From: an uncultured Bryobacteraceae bacterium
Lineage (GTDB): Bacteria; Acidobacteriota; Terriglobia; Bryobacterales; Bryobacteraceae
Direction: 5' to 3'
DNA: 64,000 bases
Assembly (NCBI GenBank): GCA_938027685.1
Contig: CALJAM010000007.1
Coordinates: forward strand, 26,131-90,130
Both the position numbers and the translations under genes were made by a program. Under the pieces are notes generated by a model. That model was given only the letters and a program-made list of their open reading frames with translations, was not told where the DNA came from and did not search any database. Of this stretch, positions 18,901 through 27,379 are shown in pieces. How positions within the stretch are numbered: the stretch's first letter is position 1; every line of letters starts with the position of its first letter.

Positions 18901-20123
18901 GACTGCTGCGCAGCGCGGAACGCGCCAACGACGGCATCGCCATTCATTACTCGTTTCCGAGCATCCACGGCAGTTGGATCGTGGATGGCCGCACTACAGG
19001 GCCGGACGAGAATCCCAACAAGGGCGCGGGTCCGACCTATCGCAAATTCGAAGCCAACCGCGACGGTTGGGTGAACCTGCTGAAGGATCTCGGCTTCGGC
19101 TTCGACTTCATCGCGCGGCAGCAGGTCGAGGCGGGCGAACTGAAAGCACGGAAGTTCCGCGCATTCATCCTTCCTTTCTCAGTGTCGCTGACCGAGGGAG
19201 AGTTGCGCGCGATCCGGGAGTTTGTGGAAGGGGGCGGCGTGGTGATTGCCGACGGGCAGGCGGGCGTGATGGATGGTCACGCACGCTGGCTGGATCGGGG
19301 TTCGCTGGACGATCTGTTCGGAATCGTAAGGGCGCGGCCCGCCCGCCGACAGGAGCTGGCCTCCGCCGCGCCCGAGAAGGAATTACGGCTTGCCGGAGCG
19401 CGTGCGCTGGCTGAGCTGGAGGGGGCTCCTGTAGTTCTGGTGAGAGAGCACGGCGCGGGGAAGCTCGTGTACCTGAACTTGTTCCTGTCTTCCTATACGG
19501 AGGATCGGCGGGACCGCCGCGAAGGCCGCTGGAAGGAGTTGGTGAGCCGTGGCCTGGAGTGGGCGGGCCTGCGTGCTCCTTTTCGCGTGCTCACCGCAGA
19601 GGGCTCTCCGCTCGAAAGCTTCCTGTTGGTGCATTACCGACGGGGCGCGGTCAGGCTGCTGGGCCTGCTCAAGAACGACGAGCCCGAATTGAGAGAAACG
19701 GCGTTCCGCGTGGGCCTGGGCGATTCGTATTTCATCTACGAGGTGCGGCGCAAGCGCCGGCTGGGGCGCGCCGCGACCTTGCGCGACACCATCCGCACGG
19801 CCGAGCCGAAACTCTACGCGCTGCTGCCCGCCCCCGTCCGCTCCGTCCGAGTGGAGGCCCCGAGCACGGTCCGGCCGGGCGAGGCTGTGAAATGCCGGGT
19901 GGCGATCGAGGCCGGCCGAGGCGTGGACACCGTCGTGCTATTCCGGGTGGAGCGGCCCGACGGCGGGCGAGCGCACGAGTACTCGGAGAACCTCGAGACG
20001 CGCGGCGGTTCCGCGGAAAAGACGTTTCGCGTGGCGTTGAACGACGCGGCAGGGCGCTGGCGCATCACGGCAACGGATGCGATCAGCGGGCGACGTGCGG
20101 TGCACGAGTTCACGGTTCGGTGA
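15999..20123 (+). CDS. Very large secreted GH42 (beta-galactosidase)-like multidomain protein
   Basis: A 1374-aa protein with an N-terminal signal segment (about residues 5-28). Residues about 35-165 look like a carbohydrate-binding beta-sandwich, and about 195-310 like a glutamine-amidotransferase-like Rossmann domain. The central part (about 630-960) resembles a GH42 barrel: 'YIYEEPSLTCYTDAFD' (Glu757/Glu758) and 'LNRQWGTAFVRWEDVVPDT', which closely matches the GH42 'LNxxWGTAFW' pattern. A GH42-type trimerisation region follows ('FILPFSVSLTEGELRAIREFVEGGGVVIADG'). The C-terminus is beta-rich. It probably acts on an exported or extracellular glycan. Catalytic residues cannot be assigned by eye, and the usual GH42 'NE' acid/base motif is not obvious, so activity is uncertain. 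Confidence 0.7.
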   Translation: MRRAPTYALLAVIPAAFWLALQGPAQPAAGRPGPNFASFEAVAEAARWKPVGSAQVEPSTDFPSWQTHSLRVAVPAGARGGVETDWVPANWHRYEALQFFAYAEQPARVELELAAGDLRATRAASLRRGAQHVQIRLREFAGLDLRGVSRLSLRVQGPATLYLDRFRLTEYNEELAALGRMDAPYSLDIETPHTKWARPFASGPLEVLVVPDVAHGRAAIELAQRLECRLHAVTLGSNSGTNRWGFGDFYGERGDSYGAPFTLAYTYLADALLNGPHYDVMVLPGTRRWDEFPRVVREAVRRRVEKGMGLVLLGMQGAGEDFRDLSPLELLRPGRPASQWKVVTEHYITRNVPLDAFPYEQMRHFESRARGEVLLRTEQGEPILAVRKLGEGRVVAAAWEERGLIPLIANQWRARATWRYWEYMYSLLARAVVWAARKESPVALEPSAFDEPSRPSRVQLACRVPVVFDVKVRDEHWEIEQETTLPAPDGKADLALPAAPRGELHFVDVLARDPKDGKVLDWGTQTYRTSLPARIVAVQPDQDRFRRGDPVTGKCVLEGAGRGLVLRLSLYDNYGRLLARRQEQPAEGATAVPFSFPSDDVLTRLAWIEAQILEGGRERHRRRQDVFVLQPRRWDDFDVVMYLFGPDPAPGLWPTIERRLRQMQVTTLSSYPLELSRHANFGVQAQTRISGQESPDGEARKPYLEQKRRWRETRDKKYLARLYCLSDPAYLEQQRREIEKLVAPWVLLSPMSYYIYEEPSLTCYTDAFDLCFSTHCMTRMREWLRREYGTLEALNRQWGTAFVRWEDVVPDTTEEAQQRGNYSSWADHRTFMEEVYAANYAYVRDLLRRHDPEGLVLLSGTQESVPHNGCDYSRLNHVVGHLNPYTGGNQLEFLRSFNPGLRMSAGTGYGVKGRRTLYNLYNGLFHGFTAGAYIFWQYSILNPDYRFCASAESIRAALEEIRDGGVARLLRSAERANDGIAIHYSFPSIHGSWIVDGRTTGPDENPNKGAGPTYRKFEANRDGWVNLLKDLGFGFDFIARQQVEAGELKARKFRAFILPFSVSLTEGELRAIREFVEGGGVVIADGQAGVMDGHARWLDRGSLDDLFGIVRARPARRQELASAAPEKELRLAGARALAELEGAPVVLVREHGAGKLVYLNLFLSSYTEDRRDRREGRWKELVSRGLEWAGLRAPFRVLTAEGSPLESFLLVHYRRGAVRLLGLLKNDEPELRETAFRVGLGDSYFIYEVRRKRRLGRAATLRDTIRTAEPKLYALLPAPVRSVRVEAPSTVRPGEAVKCRVAIEAGRGVDTVVLFRVERPDGGRAHEYSENLETRGGSAEKTFRVALNDAAGRWRITATDAISGRRAVHEFTVR

Positions 20124-20143
20124 TGGCCTGGGCCGGGCCCGTC

Positions 20144-20149
20144 TAGAAT
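20144..20149 (+). promoter_or_regulatory. Candidate -10 box (TAGAAT) for glmS
   Basis: TAGAAT ends 7 nt before the glmS ATG at 20157. The start codon itself is fixed independently by the catalytic Cys (see glmS), so the short distance is not an annotation artefact. Confidence 0.5.
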
Positions 20150-20156
20150 GGGACAT

Positions 20157-22010
20157 ATGTGCGGCATCGTGGGCTATATCGGCCCGCGCCGCGCGGTGCC
20201 TGTCCTGCTCGACGGGTTGCGCCGTCTTGAATACCGCGGATACGATTCGGCCGGCCTGGCGGTCTGGAACGAGCAGGAGGGGCTGGTCGTGCGACGCGCC
20301 TCGGGCAAGCTGCGCAATCTCGAGGAGGCGATTCGTCTGCATCCTGTGGAGGGCGCGTACGGCATCGGGCACACGCGCTGGGCCACGCACGGGCGGCCGA
20401 CCGAGGAGAATGCGCATCCGCACCGCGACTGCACGGGCCGGTTCGTGGTGGTGCACAACGGCATCATCGAGAATTACCTTGCGCTGAAGGCCGAGCTGGC
20501 GGCAGAGGGTCACCGCTTCGGCACCGAGACCGATACCGAGGTCATCGCCCATCTGATCGAGCGCCATTTCCGGGGCAGCCTCGAGGAAGCGGTGCGTCAG
20601 GCGGTGCAGAGGCTGAGCGGGCTGTTCGCGCTGGCGGCCATCGCGGCCGACGACCCGCACAAGATCGTGGCGGCGCGGTCCGGCCCGCCGGTAGTGATCG
20701 GGCTGGGCGACGGGGAGTACCTGCTGGCCTCGGACGTGCCCGCACTGCTGAATCATACCCGGGACGTTGTGTTTCTTTCCGACGGCGACCTGGCCGTGCT
20801 CACGCGCGACGGCGTGCAGTTGAGCGACTTCGCCGGCAGACCCGTGAAGCGGCCGGTCACGCGCGTGCTCTGGGATCCCATCCTGGCTGAAAAGGGCGGC
20901 TACAAGCACTTCATGCTGAAGGAAATCTTCGAGCAGCCGCGGGCCGTGCGTGACACGATCGTGGGCCGCGTCAGTCAGGACTCCGGCCAGGTGTTTCTCG
21001 ACGGCATTGACTGGGAGCGCGAACGGCTCCGCGCCTTCCGCACCGCGCGCTTGGTGGCGTGCGGTTCGAGCTGGCACGCTGCGCTGGCGGGCAAGTTCAT
21101 GCTCGAGGCCTTGGCGCGCCTTCCCACGGAGGTCGATTACGGCAGCGAGTTCCGCTACCGCGACCCGCTCGTCGACGAGAGCGTGCTGACCATCGTGGTG
21201 TCGCAGTCCGGCGAGACCGCGGATGCCCTGGCCGCCTTGCGGGAGGCGCGGCAGAAGGGTTCCCTGACGCTGGGCATTTGCAACGTGCCCGGCTCGATGT
21301 TGACGCGCGAGGCCGCCGGCGTGTTGTTGACGCACGCGGGACCGGAGATCGGCGTGGCCTCGACGAAGACTTTCACGGCGCAGCTTGCCGCCCTGTACCT
21401 GCTGGCGCTGTACCTGGGCCAGGTGCGCGGCGTGCTGGACGAGCAGACCTCGCGCGGGCATGTGCAGGAGCTGGTGCGGATACCCCACAAGCTGGAGAAG
21501 GTGCTCTCCTGCGAAAGCCGTTACGAAGAGCTGGCGAAGCGCCTGTTTCGCGCCTCGGATTTTCTGTTCCTGGGGCGCGGGGTGCATTTTCCCATCGCGC
21601 TGGAAGGCGCCCTGAAGCTAAAGGAAATCTCGTACATTCACGCCGAGGGCTATCCGGCGGGGGAGATGAAACACGGTCCGAACGCCCTGATCGACGAGAA
21701 CCTGCCGGTCGTCGTGTTGGCCGCGCAGGATCCGGCTTCGCCGACCAGCCGGTTGCTGTACGAGAAGACGCTGTCGAACATTCAGGAGGTCAAGGCGCGC
21801 GAGGGCGTGGTCGTGGCCGTCGTGGTGGAAGGTGACCAGCAGGCTGCGGCGATGGCCGATCACGTGATCGAAATCCCCTCGGCCGCCGAACTGCTGCTGC
21901 CCATGCTGGAGGTGGTCCCGCTGCAGCTTCTGGCCTACCACATCGCGGTGCGCAGGGGTTGCGACGTGGATCAGCCGCGCAATCTCGCCAAGAGCGTTAC
22001 GGTGGAATGA
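20157..22010 (+). CDS. glmS: Glutamine--fructose-6-phosphate aminotransferase (isomerising)
   Basis: A 617-aa GlmS that makes glucosamine-6-phosphate for peptidoglycan and other amino sugars. The N-terminal glutaminase domain starts M-C-G-I-V-G; the Cys must become residue 1 after Met removal, which selects the ATG at 20157 over the in-frame ATG at 20148. 'HTRWATHG' and 'HNGIIENY' are present. Two SIS domains carry 'CGSSWHAA', '[10 protein letters not shown]' and 'ASTKTFTAQ'. The C-terminus 'AKSVTVE' is the family hallmark. Its stop overlaps yjbQ by 4 bp. No glmS ribozyme is visible upstream. Confidence 0.97.
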   Translation: MCGIVGYIGPRRAVPVLLDGLRRLEYRGYDSAGLAVWNEQEGLVVRRASGKLRNLEEAIRLHPVEGAYGIGHTRWATHGRPTEENAHPHRDCTGRFVVVHNGIIENYLALKAELAAEGHRFGTETDTEVIAHLIERHFRGSLEEAVRQAVQRLSGLFALAAIAADDPHKIVAARSGPPVVIGLGDGEYLLASDVPALLNHTRDVVFLSDGDLAVLTRDGVQLSDFAGRPVKRPVTRVLWDPILAEKGGYKHFMLKEIFEQPRAVRDTIVGRVSQDSGQVFLDGIDWERERLRAFRTARLVACGSSWHAALAGKFMLEALARLPTEVDYGSEFRYRDPLVDESVLTIVVSQSGETADALAALREARQKGSLTLGICNVPGSMLTREAAGVLLTHAGPEIGVASTKTFTAQLAALYLLALYLGQVRGVLDEQTSRGHVQELVRIPHKLEKVLSCESRYEELAKRLFRASDFLFLGRGVHFPIALEGALKLKEISYIHAEGYPAGEMKHGPNALIDENLPVVVLAAQDPASPTSRLLYEKTLSNIQEVKAREGVVVAVVVEGDQQAAAMADHVIEIPSAAELLLPMLEVVPLQLLAYHIAVRRGCDVDQPRNLAKSVTVE

Positions 22011-22426
22011 AGCAGGCGTCGCATCGAATCAGCGTCCGCACGCACGGCAAGGGACTTTACGAGATCACGGGACGCATCGTAGAGTGGCTGGCGAAGCAGG
22101 GGATTCGCGAGGGGCTTCTCACGCTTTTCGTCCAACACACTTCGGCCTCGCTCGTCGTCCAGGAGAATGCCGACCCCGACGTAGTGCGGGATCTCAAGGA
22201 GTTCTTCGCGCGCGTGGCCCCGGACGCGGCTTCGTGGTACGAGCATACGATCGAAGGCCCGGACGACATGTCGGCGCACATTCGGTCCGCGCTGACCGCC
22301 ACGAGCCTTTCGATTCCCGTGTCGGACGGACGGCCGGTCCTGGGAACCTGGCAGGGTGTTTACCTGTTCGAACACCGGTCCGCGCCGCACACGCGCACGG
22401 TGGCGCTGCACCTAATCGGCGAATAA
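22007..22426 (+). CDS. yjbQ: YjbQ family protein (secondary thiamine-phosphate synthase fold)
   Basis: A 139-aa protein with the UPF0047/YjbQ signature '[25 protein letters not shown]' and the later His/Asp segment '[18 protein letters not shown]', plus '[12 protein letters not shown]'. YjbQ proteins show weak thiamine-phosphate synthase activity; their physiological role is unsettled. The start was chosen at the ATG overlapping the glmS stop, which also removes a non-conserved N-terminal extension. It converges with the dipeptidase gene, 5 nt apart. Confidence 0.9.
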   Translation: MKQASHRISVRTHGKGLYEITGRIVEWLAKQGIREGLLTLFVQHTSASLVVQENADPDVVRDLKEFFARVAPDAASWYEHTIEGPDDMSAHIRSALTATSLSIPVSDGRPVLGTWQGVYLFEHRSAPHTRTVALHLIGE

Positions 22427-22431
22427 GCGGT

Positions 22432-23517
22432 TCACCGTGACCCGGCCTGTCGGGCAAGCGATTCCACGGTTTGCATCAGCCGCAGGACGTTGCCGCCGTA
22501 AATCTTGCGCAGATCTTCGACGGAGAAGCCGCGGGCCAGCAGCGCACGAGTGAGGGCGGGGAATTTCGAGACGTCCTCCAGGCCGACCGGCGTGCGGTCA
22601 ATCCCATCGAAGTCGCTGCCGATGCCCACCGCCTCCACGCCGCCTACCCGGACGGCGTGCTCGATGTGCGCCACGACATCCTCGATGCTTGCGGGGGGAT
22701 CCTGACGCCGGGTGAGGAACTCCGGCGCGAAGTTGATCTGAATCAAGCCTCCCTTGGCTGCGAGGGCGCGAATCATCTCGTCGGTGAGATTGCGGTGGTG
22801 GTCGCAGAGGGCGCGGCAGCAAGAGTGGGAGGCCATGACGGGAGCGCGGCTGGCGGCCAGAACGTCCCAGAAGGTCTTGTCCGAGACGTGTGAGACGTCG
22901 ACGATCATGCCCAGGCGATTCATCTCAGCGATCACCTGGCGGCCGAAATCGGTGAGGCCGCCATGGCGCCTGACGCGGGGATTGTTCTGATCGCCCGAAG
23001 AGTCCGCCCAGTTGTTAGTGTTGACGTGCGTGAGCGTCATGTAGCGCGCGCCGAGGTCGTAGAAAGTCCGCAGGACGCGCAGGCTGTCTTCAATGGCGTG
23101 TCCGCCCTCGATGCCGATCAGCACAGCGATTTTGCCGCGCCGACGGGCCGCTTCCACATCCGCCGCGCTGAGCGCCAGCTCGAAATGTTCAGGGTGGCGG
23201 CCGACTATGTCGTGGCGGATCACGTCGATCAGTTCGAGAGCGCGGCGGGCGGCTTGGTTGAGCGGCACGTAACGGGGAGAGACCCAGGCCGCGAAGAAGA
23301 CCGCGCCCACGCCGCCCTCGCGCAGGCGCGGCAGGTCGGTGTGACCTTTGGCCGACCGCTGCCCGATGTCGACGCCGGCGATCACGCGCAGGGGTGCGTC
23401 ATTGTGCGTGTCGATCAGCAGGAGTTCGCGATGGATGCGTTCGGCGTCCTCCGCCGCAGCTTTGCGAGCGAGGGCGGCGAAGCCGAGAAGAAAACGGTTC
23501 ACTTCGCGACGGGTCAT
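22432..23517 (-). CDS. Membrane dipeptidase (M19, renal dipeptidase family)
   Basis: A 361-aa M19 dipeptidase with the binuclear zinc ligands in 'LLIDTHNDAP' (His and Asp), 'IGIEGGHAIED' (bridging Glu), 'VDVSHVSDKTF' (His) and 'MASHSCCRAL' (His), plus 'VGIGSDFDGID' near the C-terminus. It hydrolyses dipeptides, including D-amino-acid-containing ones. The N-terminus has a short hydrophobic stretch after MTRREVNRF, a possible but weak export signal. The start is the ATG at 23517; longer upstream frames lack conserved residues. Confidence 0.9.
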   Translation of the reverse strand: MTRREVNRFLLGFAALARKAAAEDAERIHRELLLIDTHNDAPLRVIAGVDIGQRSAKGHTDLPRLREGGVGAVFFAAWVSPRYVPLNQAARRALELIDVIRHDIVGRHPEHFELALSAADVEAARRRGKIAVLIGIEGGHAIEDSLRVLRTFYDLGARYMTLTHVNTNNWADSSGDQNNPRVRRHGGLTDFGRQVIAEMNRLGMIVDVSHVSDKTFWDVLAASRAPVMASHSCCRALCDHHRNLTDEMIRALAAKGGLIQINFAPEFLTRRQDPPASIEDVVAHIEHAVRVGGVEAVGIGSDFDGIDRTPVGLEDVSKFPALTRALLARGFSVEDLRKIYGGNVLRLMQTVESLARQAGSR

Positions 23518-23554
23518 CGGCGCACGATCCGCCCGAATGGATGCCGCCCGAGCC

Positions 23555-26500
23555 TCAGGGTTGCAACTCGACGAGCTGCCAGTCTTCCATGAGACCGTAA
23601 TCGAGCTGGTGATACGCCGAGCCCGGCGGTTGCTGCTCCGGTCCGTTGCGGAAGCTCCAGGGATCGCTGATGCCGGGTCGGATCTTGCCGTGGTGCGGGC
23701 CCAGCAGGTTCTTATGCGATCCGCACACGACAACCTCGATGCGGTTCTCGCCCGCTTGCACGCTGCCCGTGACGTCCGCTTCGTAGGGTTGCCAGGCGAT
23801 GAAGCCGGCGGGGCGGCCGTTGACGCGCACCTCGGCCAGGACCCCGTGCCAGCGACCGAGCTTCACTTTGTAGCGGCCGCCAGGCTGGGTGATGCGATAC
23901 GTCTTTGCGTAAGACACCCAGAAGGAGTAAAAAGGCAGATTCTGCGCTTTCCAGGAACCCAGCGACAACGGAGTAGCGGGGACCAAACGGAAACCGCGGG
24001 CCTGCGGCTCGACCCCGAAATCCCCGATCACGTAGACGGGCTCGAGTTCGTGATGCACGCTGAAAGGACGTGCGACAAGCCGGATCGTGTTGCGGCCCTC
24101 CGCGACCAGCGGAGCGATATCGTAGACGCCGAAGGAACGATCCAGATACCACTCGTTCGGCTTGGCCGATACGGCGCGTCCGTTCACGCTAACCTCCCAG
24201 AGCTGCGGACGCTCGATGACGGCGGCAAGTCCCTGGCGGTTCACGCCCGGAGCGAGTTCGAAATGGAACTCGGCTTCGAAGCCCGAATCAGGCGGGAAGG
24301 GCCCTCGATCGAGGTAGGTCCGTTTGTACTGTATGGTGTGATCCCACGGGTTGCCTTCCGAAAATCCGTAGTGCTTGAAGATCGTTTCCGCGGCGCGGTA
24401 GAAATACAGTCCGCGGTGCTCCCGTCCGGCGAGTTTCAGGTCGCAATAATCCAGGCGGACGGCGTTGGACTGGAGGCGCCGGACCTCGAGCGCTGAAGCA
24501 GGCGCAAGCACCCGCTCGGCACCCGCGCGCTCGATGACTGCTGCGCCGCCGGAGGCCTTGCCCGCATAGAGCAACAGACTGCCCGCCGGCGGCAGCTCGA
24601 AGGAAACGACCAGGCGGTCGCCCTCGCGCCGTGTCGGGTAGGCTTCGATCCTGCCGGTCACGAGATCGAGCCGCTGGAGGGCAGGCGCCGCCAGGCGCAG
24701 TTCAGCGCGCGCGGGTTTTTCCATGCTCGCGTTGGCGAAGAACAGGAGCTGGCCGTCGGCCAGGGTGCGGCGATGGTGGAAAAGTTCCCCTTCGGCGCGA
24801 GGAATGTCAGGCGGCAGAAGCCGGTTGCGCACGGCGGGTTCGTCGAGTGAGGCGGCCTGCTGCCAGCGGCCGCGGTACTGCGCAGCCAGGCGGGTGACGC
24901 GGTCACTCGCCGCGCCATCCACGCGCGCAGGAGGCTCGACGAAGCTGAGCACGGTGCCTCCGGCCTTGAGGTACTGCTCGAGCAGGCTTAAGGTGGCCGA
25001 TTCGAGATTCTCGGTACCCGGCGGCAGAACCACCAACTCGTAGGCCCGGCGGCCCACGACGAAACGGCCTTTCTCGACGCGGCCGTGATTCCGAATGATG
25101 TTTTCCGAGCCGAGGTCGTATTCGCCCTGCATTTTCTCGAGCCGGGTGATGAACTGCTGAAAGGCCGCGCCGAGCTCCTTCATGCGGGGCGTGGGGATCG
25201 CCCCGGCGTACATCCAGGCCGAAGTGGTGGGCTCAAGCACCAGGATGCGGTGGATCTGCTCGCCCGAAGCGATGGCTAGCGAAAGGCGGGCAAAATAATC
25301 GGCAAGGATCCGGTAATGGCTCCACCAGGGGCTGTGGTAACCGAAGGTGGGAGGATAATCGTACTTGCGCGCGCCGGCGATGGTCATCCAGCTCAGGTGT
25401 TGGTTCATGAGGTTGACGCCGAGCGCCGCCTGCCAGTCTCCGAGCCGTTTCATTTCGTCGAAGCGCAGCTCCCAGCCGGCGCCACCGTAGGTTTCACTCA
25501 GGGCGCGCGTGCGGCCGAGCTGGTTGACTACGCTGACCAGTTCCTTGACGGAGCGCACGTTGCCGAACTGGGCGTTGACGTCCTCGCTGAACTGGTTGAA
25601 AAGCATGTCGATGCCCGGGATCTGATGCCAGGCGTACATGGCCATGTTGTCCGGTACCTGGCGCGGGTTCGGCCACTCATGTTCCCAGTAATGTCCGGTC
25701 CAGGCGAGCTTCTTGGATTCGGTGTACCGGAACCACGGCTTGGCCCAGCGTTCGATGAACAGATCGAGCAGCAGGGCGTGGTAGTTGTGTCGGACCCTGC
25801 GCCAATCGCCTACCGGTTCGAACAGCGATACCAGATTAGTCGTAAGGTCGTAGCCCCAGCGTTTCCGGAACTGCTCGAACAGATCCGGGGTCCAGCGCAT
25901 GGCATTCGGAAAGGGCGGACGGATGTGGGGCTCGTCCGTAAAGATGCCGGGAACGGTTCTGCCGAATTCCGAGCCGATGGTGCGCTCGTAGCCCCGCATC
26001 GTCACCTCGATGAACTTTTCCGTGACGCCCGGCTTGAGCAAGTCCACATAGGAATGTCCGCCGTACCAGGCGCTCTTCGGATACCAGATGCGCTCGAAGC
26101 AGTAGAGCTCGCCGCCTGTGCCTTGGGGCGTTGCGGGGACCTGCGCGAAGGTTTCACCGCGGCGCTCGAGCAGGACGGTGCAGGAGGAGGACGAAGCGTC
26201 GCCCGCGGCGAGCTTCTTCATGGTGAGACCTTGTCCGTCCTGCCAAGATTCCGGCATTAGAGCAGGTACGTGGCCTCCGGCAAAGCCCGAAGGATACGAG
26301 TTCTCGTCATAGAGCCACACCAACATGCCTAATTGGCGGGCTTTCTCCACGGTGTGGCGCACGAGCGCGAACCAGCGCTCGGAGAGGTATTCGGTGATAA
26401 GGCCGGGCCGCGGGTGGATGAACAGCGCGCGGACCCCCTGCGCCTTGTACTCCTCCAGGAAGCGGTCGATTTCGGCCTCGTTGACGTCGCCGTTCCAAAC

Positions 26501-26632
26501 AAAAAACGGGGCGGTACTGTAAGCCGCTGGGGGGTCGGCAAACATTTTTTGCAGGTCAGTCCAGCTCTTCGGCGGCGCCTGGGCCGAGACGAGCAGCGCG
26601 GAAAAGGCAAGGCAAAGCTGAGAGCGAAGCAT
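23555..26632 (-). CDS. Large secreted glycoside-hydrolase-like protein (GH106/alpha-L-rhamnosidase-like architecture)
   Basis: A 1025-aa protein with a signal peptide (MLRSQLCLAFSALLVSAQA). The N-terminal barrel-like part contains 'APFFVWNGDVNEAEIDRFLEEY', 'LFIHPRPG' and 'LVWLYDENSYPSGFAGG', the pattern of large GH106-type rhamnosidase-like proteins. A Rossmann-like middle follows ('YELVVLPPGTENLESATLSLLEQYLKAGG'). The C-terminus is a GH2-type sugar-binding beta-sandwich ('ADVTGSVQAGENRIEVVVCGSHKNLLGPHHG'). It probably removes rhamnose or a similar deoxysugar from glycans outside the cell. The family is inferred from overall look, so the exact GH family could differ. The start at 26632 places the signal peptide at the N-terminus. 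Confidence 0.7.
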   Translation of the reverse strand: MLRSQLCLAFSALLVSAQAPPKSWTDLQKMFADPPAAYSTAPFFVWNGDVNEAEIDRFLEEYKAQGVRALFIHPRPGLITEYLSERWFALVRHTVEKARQLGMLVWLYDENSYPSGFAGGHVPALMPESWQDGQGLTMKKLAAGDASSSSCTVLLERRGETFAQVPATPQGTGGELYCFERIWYPKSAWYGGHSYVDLLKPGVTEKFIEVTMRGYERTIGSEFGRTVPGIFTDEPHIRPPFPNAMRWTPDLFEQFRKRWGYDLTTNLVSLFEPVGDWRRVRHNYHALLLDLFIERWAKPWFRYTESKKLAWTGHYWEHEWPNPRQVPDNMAMYAWHQIPGIDMLFNQFSEDVNAQFGNVRSVKELVSVVNQLGRTRALSETYGGAGWELRFDEMKRLGDWQAALGVNLMNQHLSWMTIAGARKYDYPPTFGYHSPWWSHYRILADYFARLSLAIASGEQIHRILVLEPTTSAWMYAGAIPTPRMKELGAAFQQFITRLEKMQGEYDLGSENIIRNHGRVEKGRFVVGRRAYELVVLPPGTENLESATLSLLEQYLKAGGTVLSFVEPPARVDGAASDRVTRLAAQYRGRWQQAASLDEPAVRNRLLPPDIPRAEGELFHHRRTLADGQLLFFANASMEKPARAELRLAAPALQRLDLVTGRIEAYPTRREGDRLVVSFELPPAGSLLLYAGKASGGAAVIERAGAERVLAPASALEVRRLQSNAVRLDYCDLKLAGREHRGLYFYRAAETIFKHYGFSEGNPWDHTIQYKRTYLDRGPFPPDSGFEAEFHFELAPGVNRQGLAAVIERPQLWEVSVNGRAVSAKPNEWYLDRSFGVYDIAPLVAEGRNTIRLVARPFSVHHELEPVYVIGDFGVEPQARGFRLVPATPLSLGSWKAQNLPFYSFWVSYAKTYRITQPGGRYKVKLGRWHGVLAEVRVNGRPAGFIAWQPYEADVTGSVQAGENRIEVVVCGSHKNLLGPHHGKIRPGISDPWSFRNGPEQQPPGSAYHQLDYGLMEDWQLVELQP

Positions 26633-26702
26633 GGTGCGAATCCCCACGAACTTCGAAGATAACAGAGCGTTGCGCGACACGTGTTGCGGGCATCCTAGTA
26701 TA

Positions 26703-26722
26703 TGCTAAGCTAGCAGTTGCTA
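26703..26722 (+). promoter_or_regulatory. Candidate TetR operator (three alternating TGCTA/TAGCA arms)
   Basis: The 20-nt stretch reads TGCTA-agc-TAGCA-gt-TGCTA, giving two overlapping inverted repeats. It lies directly upstream of (and touching) the AGGAGG Shine-Dalgarno of tetR and overlaps the likely -10 region (TATGCT at 26701-26706). That is the expected place for an autoregulatory TetR operator controlling the efflux operon. Confidence 0.6.
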
Positions 26723-26731
26723 GGAGGGCGT

Positions 26732-27379
26732 ATGCCGGCTTCCACCCGCTTGTCGGCCGAGGAGCGTCGTGCGGCGATCCTCGAGGCGGCCGTCCGGCTA
26801 TTTGCCGAGCGTGGCTATCGCGGCACGACCACGCGGGCCTTGGCGGAAGCAGTCGGAGTGACCGAGCCGGTGCTTTACGAGCACTTCCGGTCCAAGCGCG
26901 AGCTGTACGCGGCCATCGTTCAGGCCAAGTCCCGCGAGGGCTTCCAACAGGGTGTGGCTCTGATGATGCCGTACGCCAAGGCGCGCGACGATCGCGGATT
27001 GTTTCAGCAGCTTGGTGAGTTCATTCTCGGCCTCTATCACAGCGATCCCGCCTACACCCGATTGCTGCTGTTCGCGGTGTTGGAGGAACCCGAGCTGGGT
27101 TCCCTTTTTTATGAGCACCAGCGCGAAGGGCGTCAATTGCTGGCCGGCTACATTCGGCAGCGGATCGAGGAAGGCGCTTTTCGGCCGGTCGATCCGGAGC
27201 TGGCGGCGAGGGCTTTCCTGGGCATGCTCTTCCACCTGGGGCAGGTGGGAGTTCTTTACGACGACGATCTGGCGCAGGGACGAGTGAAGCCGATCCCGGA
27301 GATCGTGAAAGGCTTGGTGGAGATCTTCCTCGAAGGGATGCGAACTCGTCCCGAGCGGCCTGAGAAGGAGGCACGATGA
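26732..27379 (+). CDS. TetR/AcrR-family transcriptional repressor of the efflux operon
   Basis: A 215-aa TetR protein. The N-terminal helix-turn-helix (residues about 10-55) includes 'RRAAILEAAVRLFAERGYRGTTTRALAEAVGVTEPVLYEHFRSKRELY'-type sequence, followed by an all-helical ligand-binding half. The start is the ATG 4-5 nt after a strong AGGAGG (26722-26727). The gene overlaps the membrane-fusion gene by 4 bp, so repressor, adaptor and pump form one operon. The upstream inverted repeats suggest autorepression relieved by a pump substrate. Confidence 0.92.
   Translation: MPASTRLSAEERRAAILEAAVRLFAERGYRGTTTRALAEAVGVTEPVLYEHFRSKRELYAAIVQAKSREGFQQGVALMMPYAKARDDRGLFQQLGEFILGLYHSDPAYTRLLLFAVLEEPELGSLFYEHQREGRQLLAGYIRQRIEEGAFRPVDPELAARAFLGMLFHLGQVGVLYDDDLAQGRVKPIPEIVKGLVEIFLEGMRTRPERPEKEAR

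Noticed and set aside
20148..20156. Upstream in-frame ATG for glmS (adds MGH)
   Set aside because: The catalytic Cys must directly follow the initiator Met, so the ATG at 20157 is the functional start.
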